Assembly: GCF_000710915.1 (NCBI RefSeq)
Contig: NZ_BAUA01000152.1
Span: forward strand, 31,010-95,009
Direction: 5' to 3'
Source of the DNA: Nocardia brasiliensis IFM 10847
GTDB lineage: Bacteria > Actinomycetota > Actinomycetes > Mycobacteriales > Mycobacteriaceae
Length of the DNA stretch: 64,000 nt
Below, in pieces: positions 51,986-59,041 of the stretch. Position 1 is the stretch's first letter. The number at the start of each line of letters is the position of its first letter. A model generated the notes under the pieces. That model was not told the origin of the DNA. It saw only the letters and a program-made list of their open reading frames with translations, and did not search any database. Both the position numbers and the translations under genes were made by a program.

Positions 51986-53163
51986 GGTTGCGCTCCTCCG
52001 ATAGCAGTCCAGCGGCCCGCGTCGGCCGCGCTCGCCTCGACCGCCGCCAGTACCCGCTGCACGGCCAGACCGTCGGCGAAACTGGGTTCGGGGTCTTTGT
52101 CCGCCGCGATCGCGACGACCAGATCGGCGACCTCGTTGGTGAAGGTGTGGTCGTAGCCGAGCCCGTGCCCAGGCGGCCACCAGGCCCCGGCATAGGGATG
52201 GCGGGGTTCGGTCACCAGGATGCGCCGGAAGCCGGCCAGTTCCGGCTCTTCGGTGTGGTCGTGGAACCACAGCTCGTTCATCGATTCCAGATCGAAGACC
52301 AGGCTGCCGCGAGTTCCGTTGAGTTCCAGGCGTAATGCGTTCTTGCGCCCGGCGGCCACCCGGGTGGCCTCGAACGAGGCGAGCCCGCCGCCGGAAAGCC
52401 GCCCCAGGAACAGTGCCGCGTCGTCGACGGTGACCGGTCCGCTGCCCGGCCGATCCGGCAGCGGGCGTTCGGTGACGAAGGTGTCCAGCAGCGCGCAGAC
52501 ACCCGTCAACGTCTCCCCCGTGACGAACCGGGTGGCGTCGATGATGTGCGCGCCGATATCCCCGAGCGCGCCCGACCCGGCGCGGGCGCGCTCGAGCCGC
52601 CAGCTCAGCGGCGCCGCCGGATCGGCGAGCCAGTCCTGGAGATACTGCGCCCGCACGTGCCGGATGATGCCGATCCGCCCCTGCGCCACCAGGTTTCGAG
52701 CCAGTGCCAGCGCGGGCACCCGGCGATAGCTGAAGCCGACCATCGAACGCACGCCGTTGCGGGCCGCCGCTTCGGCCGCGGCGGCCATCGCCTCGGCTTC
52801 GGCGACCGTGTTCGCGAGCGGCTTCTCGCAGAGCACATGCTTGCCCGCGCCCAGTGCGGCGATGGCGATCTCGGCGTGGCTGTCACCCGGCGTACAGATA
52901 TCGATGAGGTCGACGTCGTCGCGCTCCAGCAGTTGCCGCCAATCCCCCACCGCGTGCGCCCAGCCGAGCTGGTCGGCGGCCACCGCGGCGCGGGTGGTAT
53001 CGCGCCCCGCCAGCGCCGAAAGCACCGGCCGCAGCGGCAGTTCGAAGAATGCGTCCGCACTGCGCCAGGCGTGCGAGTGCGCGCGGCCCATGAAGGCGTG
53101 GCCGACCAGGCCGATGCCCAGGGTGCGTCGCGGTGTCGAAGTCGGGCGCTGTGTCGAAGTCAT
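51982..53163 (-). CDS. Gfo/Idh/MocA family oxidoreductase
   Basis: A 393-residue NAD(P)-dependent dehydrogenase. The N-terminal Rossmann domain has IGLVGHAFMGRAHSHAW and the motif VLCEKPLANTVAEAEAM, whose EKP is diagnostic. The second domain contains SGALGDIGAHIIDATRFVTG. It oxidises a hydroxyl of a sugar or inositol. It overlaps the isomerase gene by 4 bp. ATG 53163 is followed by a polar linker before the Rossmann strand. Confidence 0.92.
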   Translation of the reverse strand: MTSTQRPTSTPRRTLGIGLVGHAFMGRAHSHAWRSADAFFELPLRPVLSALAGRDTTRAAVAADQLGWAHAVGDWRQLLERDDVDLIDICTPGDSHAEIAIAALGAGKHVLCEKPLANTVAEAEAMAAAAEAAARNGVRSMVGFSYRRVPALALARNLVAQGRIGIIRHVRAQYLQDWLADPAAPLSWRLERARAGSGALGDIGAHIIDATRFVTGETLTGVCALLDTFVTERPLPDRPGSGPVTVDDAALFLGRLSGGGLASFEATRVAAGRKNALRLELNGTRGSLVFDLESMNELWFHDHTEEPELAGFRRILVTEPRHPYAGAWWPPGHGLGYDHTFTNEVADLVVAIAADKDPEPSFADGLAVQRVLAAVEASAADAGRWTAIGGAQP

Positions 53164-53185
53164 CGGGCTCCGTTCGATTGCGGCG

Positions 53186-54232
53186 TCAGTAGCCGTTGGC
53201 CAGGTACTGGTCCACGTTGTCCTTGGTGACCACCGCGGAGTAGGTCGTGATCTTCGCGGGCACATCGTGTTCGGCGAGATCGCCGAGCGCCTTGCGCTGC
53301 CCGAGCAGCCGGGCCAGTGTGACCGCAGAGGAGGCCATGGCCGGGCTGTAGAGCACCGTCGCCTGCAACGGCGAGTTCCCGGTCTGGATCTCCTTCATCG
53401 CCTGCGTCGAACCGCCGCCGCCGACCATCACGAATTCACCCGCGCGGTTGGCCTGCTTGATCGCGGCCAGCACACCGATGCCCTGATCGTCGTCGTGGTT
53501 CCACATCGCGTCGATCTTCTTCACCGCCTGCAACATCTGGCTGGCCACCTGCTGCCCACCGGAGGCCGTGAAATCGGTGGATTGCCTTGCGGCGATTCGG
53601 AATCCGGCCGCACTGAGCGCATCCCGGAAACCGTGGCTGCGTTCCTGCGTCAGTTGCAGGTTGTCGATACCCGCCACCTCGACGATCACCGGATCGGTGA
53701 TCTTCGCCGCGCGCATCTTGCCGACGATGAAATTGCCCGCGTTGATGCCCATTCCGTAGTTGTCGCCGCCGATCCAGGTGCGATAGGCCAGCGCCGAGGC
53801 GAAGACCCGGTCCAGGTTGATCACCGGGATACCGGCCGCCATCGCGCTTTTCGCGATCTCGGTGAGCGCGTTGCCGTCGAACGGCAGCACCACCAGCACA
53901 TCGGCCTTTTGGTTGATCAGAGTCTGCACCTGCTCGATCTGCCTGGCCACGTCGTTGGTGCCCTCGGTGACGTTGAGCGTCACGTCGCTGAGCCCCTCGG
54001 CTTGTGCGCGCGCGTTGCGGGTGATCGCCGCGGTCCAGCCGTGATCGGCGGCCGGCGCGGAAAAGCCGATCTTGACCTGCTTTCCGGCGTCCGCGTTCGC
54101 GCCGGTGTTGCCGGCTACCTGGGTATTGGACGAGGTGTCGTTGCCGGTGCAAGCCGCCGCGAGGACGCCGGCGCCGGCGGCCAAACCGGTCAGCAGGACA
54201 CCGCGGCGGGGCAGAGAATGGGTGGTACTCAT
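53186..54232 (-). CDS. Sugar ABC transporter substrate-binding lipoprotein
   Basis: A 348-residue periplasmic-binding-protein-like domain (RbsB/peripla_BP_4 family). The N-terminus has a twin-arginine-like RRGVLLTGL and a lipobox LAAAC at about Cys28. The binding fold shows KIGFSAPAADHGWTAAITRN, VLVVLPFDGNALTEIAKSAM, PVINLDRVF and GIDNLQLTQERSHGFRDAL. It captures the sugar outside the membrane for the RbsC/RbsA-type transporter. It is positioned 27 bp after the permease gene. Confidence 0.93.
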   Translation of the reverse strand: MSTTHSLPRRGVLLTGLAAGAGVLAAACTGNDTSSNTQVAGNTGANADAGKQVKIGFSAPAADHGWTAAITRNARAQAEGLSDVTLNVTEGTNDVARQIEQVQTLINQKADVLVVLPFDGNALTEIAKSAMAAGIPVINLDRVFASALAYRTWIGGDNYGMGINAGNFIVGKMRAAKITDPVIVEVAGIDNLQLTQERSHGFRDALSAAGFRIAARQSTDFTASGGQQVASQMLQAVKKIDAMWNHDDDQGIGVLAAIKQANRAGEFVMVGGGGSTQAMKEIQTGNSPLQATVLYSPAMASSAVTLARLLGQRKALGDLAEHDVPAKITTYSAVVTKDNVDQYLANGY

Positions 54233-54259
54233 CGTATTCCTTTGTGCGTGAACAACAGA

Positions 54260-55315
54260 TCAGGTAAGAGTGGGGACGGCCCGCGCGCGGCCGAAACGCT
54301 GGAACAGCAGGACCGCGACGATGATCGCGCCCTTGCCGATCGCTTGGATCGGTTGCTCCAGGTTGTTGAGGATGAACAAATCCTCGATGACGGTGAACAC
54401 GAGCACCCCCAGGATCGAGCCCGTGACGGTGCCGAATCCGCCGCTCAACAGGGTGCCGCCGATGACCACCGCGGCGATCGCGTCGAGCTCGTAGAGCTGG
54501 CCGTTCGTGCTGGCGCCCGTGGTGGTCTGGGCGGTGAGCATGATCGCGGCGATACCGCAGCAGACTCCGGAGATGGTGTAAAGCAGCAGGGTGTGCCTGC
54601 GGACGTCGATGCCCGCCAGCCTGGCCGCCTCCGGATTGCCGCCGACCGCGAAGCTCCGACGCCCGAAGGTGGTGCGTTCCAACAGGATCCAGCCGACAAC
54701 CACCACCACCAGGAACAAGTAGACCAGCAGCGGAATGCCGAGCACCCGGTTCTGCGCCAGGGCGAGCAGGTCGGTGGTGACCAGCTGGGATTGCCGCCCC
54801 GAGAGCTGCTCGGCCAGGCCGCGCGCGGCCACCATCATCGCCAGCGTGACGATGAACGGCACCAGCCTGCCGTAGGCGATCAATGCGCCGTTCAGCAGAC
54901 CGCAGCAGGCCCCGACCACCAGTGCGCTGAACACCATTCCGGCGACACCGTAGGACTGGGTCGCGGTGGTCGTGCACCACACCGACGCCAGCGCGATGAT
55001 CGCGCCCACCGACAGGTCGATTCCGCCACCGATGATCACGAAGGTCATCCCGACGGTGACGACGCCGATCACGGACGCCAGGGTCAGGATGGTGATCACG
55101 TTGCTGGTGCTGAGGAAATCCTCGCCCTTGGTCAGTGCGCCGACCCCGAGCAGCGCCAGCAGCGCGAGCACCAGGGTCGCGTGCTTGCGAATCTCGCTGC
55201 GCGCCTTGGCGAGCACGCTGGTCTCGGCTCGGGAACCGTTGGGGGCTGGGGGTTTTTCCGGTGCCGCACGCACATTCGATTCCGTCGTACGCGGTGCCCG
55301 TGGCGACGCACTCAC
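54260..55315 (-). CDS. Sugar ABC transporter permease, RbsC type
   Basis: A 351-residue permease with about ten hydrophobic segments. The family motifs are MTFVIIGGGIDLSVGAIIAL and the EAA-like loop GGNPEAARLAGIDVRRHTLL. The GGTLLSGGFGTVTGSILGV element near the end is also typical. The start overlaps the ATPase stop by 4 bp. The N-terminal 35 residues are polar and precede the first segment. It forms the membrane channel of the importer. Confidence 0.93.
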   Translation of the reverse strand: MSASPRAPRTTESNVRAAPEKPPAPNGSRAETSVLAKARSEIRKHATLVLALLALLGVGALTKGEDFLSTSNVITILTLASVIGVVTVGMTFVIIGGGIDLSVGAIIALASVWCTTTATQSYGVAGMVFSALVVGACCGLLNGALIAYGRLVPFIVTLAMMVAARGLAEQLSGRQSQLVTTDLLALAQNRVLGIPLLVYLFLVVVVVGWILLERTTFGRRSFAVGGNPEAARLAGIDVRRHTLLLYTISGVCCGIAAIMLTAQTTTGASTNGQLYELDAIAAVVIGGTLLSGGFGTVTGSILGVLVFTVIEDLFILNNLEQPIQAIGKGAIIVAVLLFQRFGRARAVPTLT

Positions 55316-56814
55316 AAGGCACTCCCTTCCATGATCATGGCGATGATGTCGTGTTCGGTGAGCTCGGCCGCGGGCGCCGCGTGGATCATGGCGCCGTCGC
55401 GCAGCACCAGCACCCGGTCGGAAAGTCCGAGCAGTTCCGGCAGATCGCTGGAGACGAGCAGCACCGCGACGCCCTGGTCGGCCAGCCGGTGGATCTGCGC
55501 GTACACGTCGGCGCGCGCACCCACGTCGACGCCGCGGGTCGGTTCGTCCAGCAGCAGTACCCGGCAGTCGTCGAGCAGCCAGCGGGCCAGGATCGCCTTC
55601 TGCTGATTGCCGCCGGACAGTTCCCGGACCGGATGCGCCGGATCGGGCGGGCGGATGCCGACGCGGCCCAGCGCGGCGCCGGCGTCGGCGCGTTCCCGGC
55701 GCCGGTCGAACCAGCCGAAACGGGAGAACCGCGGCAGCGAGGCCGCGGAAATGTTGCGGCCCACCGATTCCAGCAGGAACAACGCCTGCGATTTGCGCTC
55801 CTCGGGGGCCAGCCCGAGGCCGGCCGCCACCGCCGCGGTGGTGCTGCCCGGCCTGATGCGGCGACCGTCGACCAGGATCTGTCCGGAGGACGGCCGGCGC
55901 GCACCGTAGATCGTCTCCAGGATTTCCGAGCGGCCCGCGCCCACCAGGCCTGCGAGACCGACGATTTCGCCCGCGTGCACCGCGAACGACACGTCGTGGA
56001 ACCGTCCGGTCAGCCCGAGTCCGGTCACCCGCAGCACCTCCGGAGCCGTGGCGGCAGGTGCGGGCCGCGGGGCCTGCAACTCCAGATTGCCGCGCCCGGT
56101 CATCAGCGCGACCACCTGCTCGGTGCCCGTGGTGCGAGCGGGCAGTCCGGCGGCGACGGTGCGGCCGTCCTTGAGCACCGTGATCCGGTCGCCGATCGTC
56201 CGGATCTCGTCCAGCCGATGCGAGATATACACCACCGCAACACCTTCGGTGCGAAGCTGCGCGATGATGCGGAACAAGTTGGCCACCTCGTCGTTACCGA
56301 GCGCCGCCGAAGGTTCGTCCATCACGATCAGGCGCGCGTCGTACGACAGCGCCCGAGCGATGCTCACCACCTGCTTGGCCGCGGCGGGCAAGGTACCGAC
56401 CACGGTGCCCGGGTGCAGCTCGGCATGTCCTAGGCGACCGAGTAATTCGGTGGTGGCCCGGGCCGCGGGAGCGCGGCGGGTGAAGCCGCCGCGTGCGTGT
56501 TCATGACCGAGGAAGATGTTCTCCGCGATGCTGAGCCCGTCGCAGAGGTCCAGCTCCTGGTAGATCGTCGCGATGCCGAGGCGAGTCGCGGCCGCGGGAC
56601 CAGACAGCCGCAAAGGCGCACCGAGCCAATGCAATTCGCCGCCGTCGGGTTGGTGCGCGCCGGACAGCACCTTGATCAGCGTCGACTTCCCGGCCCCGTT
56701 CTGGCCGAGCAGGCAATGCACTTCGCCCGCTCGTACCTCCAGATCGACGTGATCGAGCGCCCGTACACCGGGAAATTCTTTGACGATGCCCCGCATGGTG
56801 AGCACGGTGTCCAT
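55312..56814 (-). CDS. Sugar ABC transporter ATP-binding protein, RbsA/MglA type
   Basis: A 500-residue protein with two ABC domains. The first has Walker A LLGQNGAGKST and Walker B RLIVMDEPSAAL, but its signature is LPAAAKQ in place of LSVAQQQ. The second has the usual degenerate Walker A GLVGAGRSE and signature ELSGGNQQK, with LLLDEPTRGVD. AAGGAGG lies 7 nt before the ATG. It drives the sugar importer, and lies 27 bp after the ROK gene. Confidence 0.94.
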   Translation of the reverse strand: MDTVLTMRGIVKEFPGVRALDHVDLEVRAGEVHCLLGQNGAGKSTLIKVLSGAHQPDGGELHWLGAPLRLSGPAAATRLGIATIYQELDLCDGLSIAENIFLGHEHARGGFTRRAPAARATTELLGRLGHAELHPGTVVGTLPAAAKQVVSIARALSYDARLIVMDEPSAALGNDEVANLFRIIAQLRTEGVAVVYISHRLDEIRTIGDRITVLKDGRTVAAGLPARTTGTEQVVALMTGRGNLELQAPRPAPAATAPEVLRVTGLGLTGRFHDVSFAVHAGEIVGLAGLVGAGRSEILETIYGARRPSSGQILVDGRRIRPGSTTAAVAAGLGLAPEERKSQALFLLESVGRNISAASLPRFSRFGWFDRRRERADAGAALGRVGIRPPDPAHPVRELSGGNQQKAILARWLLDDCRVLLLDEPTRGVDVGARADVYAQIHRLADQGVAVLLVSSDLPELLGLSDRVLVLRDGAMIHAAPAAELTEHDIIAMIMEGSAL

Positions 56815-56841
56815 GGCCGGCCTCCTTGCCGACGCCGCGGA

Positions 56842-58036
56842 TCAGGCGACGCTGAAGACGTGATCGCTGATGAGCCGGGCCGCGCCGATCACACCGCCGA
56901 GCCCGGCGAGTTCGGACAGCACGATCGGCAGATTGCCGGTCGCCAGCGGCAACGAGCGGCGGTAGACCACGCTGCGGATCTCCGCGAGCAGCGGATGCCC
57001 GAAACCCGCCTATCCCCCCGGCGATCACCACCAGCCCGGGATTGAAGAAGCTGACCAAGCCCGCCAGCACGGTGCCAAGGTGCGCGCCGGCTTCTCGAAT
57101 CATGGTCACCGCCAACGGGTCTCCCGCGGCGGCGGCATCTGCCAGATCGATCGCGGTGAGCGTGCCCGCATTTGCCAGACGTTGCGCGAGGAACGGCGAC
57201 CGACCAGCGCGCGCGGCGGCCAGTGCCTCCCTGGCCAATGCCGCCCCGCCCGCGTAAGCCTCGAGACAGCCGTTGTTGCCGCAGGCACAGGTCGGTCCGT
57301 CGTCACTGATCCGGATATGCCCGATATCGCCCGCGCTGCCGGAGACACCGCGATAGATCCCGCCGTCGACCACGATCCCGCAGCCGATACCGGTGCCCAC
57401 CTTCACCAGAAGGAAGTCGTCCACCGAAGGTGCTGAGCCCGCGTGCATTTCGCCGAGGGCAAGAATGTTGACGTCGTTGTCCACCAGCACCGGGCAGCCC
57501 AGCTCCTGCGCGACCACCTCGCGCACCGGAAAGCGGTGCCAGCCCGGCATGATCGGCGGCGTCACCGGCATACCGTCCCGGAAACTCACCGGGCCCGGCA
57601 CACCGATGCCCGCGCCGTGCAGCCGACCGGCCACCGCGTGCTCGTCGCGTAGTTTGCCGAGCAGATCCACCGCGCGTTCCAGCACTGCCGCCGGGCCCTG
57701 CCGGATGTCGCAGGGCTCGGAAAGGTGGCCCAGCACCCGCAATTCACCGTCGGTCACCGCGACATCGATCGAGGTGGCCCCGATATCCACCGCCGCGAAC
57801 CGCAGGCCGGACGCCAGCCGCGCGATCGCCGAACGGCGGCCACCGCTGGAGTCCGCGAGGCCCCCCGCCTCGACCAGCCCGAGTTCGGCCAGTCGCGCCA
57901 GCTCGACCGCGAGCTTCGACCTGGACAGCTCCATCGGCTGCCCGAGATCCGACCGCGAGCGCGGTCCGTGATCCCGCAGCAGCCGCAATAGCCGCGCCTG
58001 GTGGGCATTTTCGGGTCTCGCCGCGATCCGCATCAT
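56842..58036 (-). pseudogene. ROK family transcriptional regulator, one-base frameshift
   Basis: From ATG 58036 the product is a ROK repressor. It has an N-terminal winged helix (NAHQARLLRLLRDHGPRSRS) and a sugar-kinase-like domain (AAVDIGATSIDVAV, LVDNDVNILALGE, VGTGIGCGIVVDGG). The zinc motif CACGNNGCLEAY is intact. After VSFFNPGLVVIAGGIGG the frame goes wrong. Reading one base less near 57009-57010 (ATAGGCG to ATAGCG) restores GFGHPLLAEIRSVVYRRSLP, then PLATGNLPIVLSELAGLGGV and a stop at 56842. The repaired product is about 397 residues, the normal ROK length. Either a real mutation or a sequencing error would explain it. The unrepaired frame runs on to 56501. Confidence 0.85.
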
Positions 58037-58071
58037 TCCCTCTTTCCAACGGATGCTCGCGATTCAACCCC

Positions 58072-58138
58072 ACTTTGTCGGGCTGCGTAGTCACTTCCGT
58101 CAGATTGATACGAAGTTTGTCCTGTAGCAGGACAAAGT
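58072..58138. promoter_or_regulatory. Probable ROK operator upstream of the sugar operon
   Basis: TTTGTCCTG-TAG-CAGGACAAA is a perfect palindrome at 58116-58136, 80 bp upstream of the ROK start. A further half-site ACTTTGTC at 58072-58079 is the inverse of GACAAAGT at 58131-58138. The pattern of two linked sites suits looping repression. Confidence 0.72.
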
Positions 58139-58154
58139 GGGACACGCGGCCGCG

Positions 58155-58192
58155 CGTCCGCCGGTCTCGGAGTCGACTCGGACCGGCGGACG
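58155..58192 (-). terminator. Terminator downstream of the RibD-like gene
   Basis: A perfect 12-bp stem of CGTCCGCCGGTC with GACCGGCGGACG and a 14-nt loop. It lies just past the stop at 58201 on the minus strand, insulating the sugar operon. Confidence 0.7.
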
Positions 58193-58200
58193 GGGCGACA

Positions 58201-58806
58201 TCACGCAGGGGCGCCGAGCGGCGGATGCTCGAGCACCCGAGGCTTGTACTCGACCAGCTGGATGCGGCCGTCGAAGGTACGGTGCTCGGTCATCTCCAGA
58301 GCGACATCCGGATAGCCGTCGTAGATACGTTCCGCGCCCGTGGCCCCGGTGATCACCGGGAACATCACGACCCGGAATCGGTCGACGAGTCCGGCGCGCA
58401 GCAGCGACCGGCACAGGCTCAAGCTGCCGATCGTGCTGAGAATCCCCGAGCCGCTCGCCTTCATCGCGCGCACCGCCTCGACGGCGTCGTCCCGGACGAG
58501 CGTGGAATTGGCCCACCGCAACGGCTCTTCCAGCGAAGAGGAGAACACCACCTTGGATGCTTTGGTGAGTTCGTCGACGGACGCCTCTTCCTCCGGCCTG
58601 AACTCGTCTTGACCGTCCGGTACCTCGCCTGCGGCAAAGCCCGACATCAGCCGATAGGTGTTCGCCCCCATCAAATAGGTGACCTCCGGCTGCTCACCGA
58701 GCCACGCGAGATACTCCGGCCCCTCGAGCCCCCAGAACCCAGGCCACCCCTCCCCCGACGCGTAGCCGTCGAGGGACGTGATGAAGTCGACGAGAAGCTC
58801 CGACAT
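58201..58806 (-). CDS. Dihydrofolate reductase / RibD C-terminal domain protein
   Basis: A 201-residue RibD_C-type reductase. It starts LLVDFITSLDGYASGEGWPG and contains VTYLMGANTYRLMSGFA, VVFSSSLEEPLRWANSTL, GILSTIGSLSLCRSLLRAGL and VDRFRVVMFPVITGATGAER. This is the common actinobacterial stand-alone group. It would reduce a pterin-, ribityl- or other carbonyl-type substrate with NADPH. It has no operon partner, and is separated from the T7SS gene by 235 bp. Confidence 0.9.
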   Translation of the reverse strand: MSELLVDFITSLDGYASGEGWPGFWGLEGPEYLAWLGEQPEVTYLMGANTYRLMSGFAAGEVPDGQDEFRPEEEASVDELTKASKVVFSSSLEEPLRWANSTLVRDDAVEAVRAMKASGSGILSTIGSLSLCRSLLRAGLVDRFRVVMFPVITGATGAERIYDGYPDVALEMTEHRTFDGRIQLVEYKPRVLEHPPLGAPA

Positions 58807-59041
58807 GACGATGTCCTTTCCTAGGGTGTTACAAACTCTGACCGGCCGAGCGTCCCGAATTCATCGGCCGCGCCGTGGGTAGCGAGGAAAGAATCGGCGG
58901 CGGGGCCGGCGCGGGTTCCTGGTGCGGCTCAGACCCGGGCGCAGGCTTGGCGGCGTCGGCCCGCATTTCAGGTACGGCTTCGGGGCGAGCATGTAGCACA
59001 GCGCGGCTGTCGACTCGGGAGCGGGCGCGCCGCTGTGGGCG

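Noticed and set aside
55312..56814. The altered first-domain signature LPAAAKQ in the RbsA-type ATPase taken as loss of function
   Set aside because: Variation at this position is seen in RbsA-type proteins, and both Walker motifs are intact, so I do not claim inactivation.
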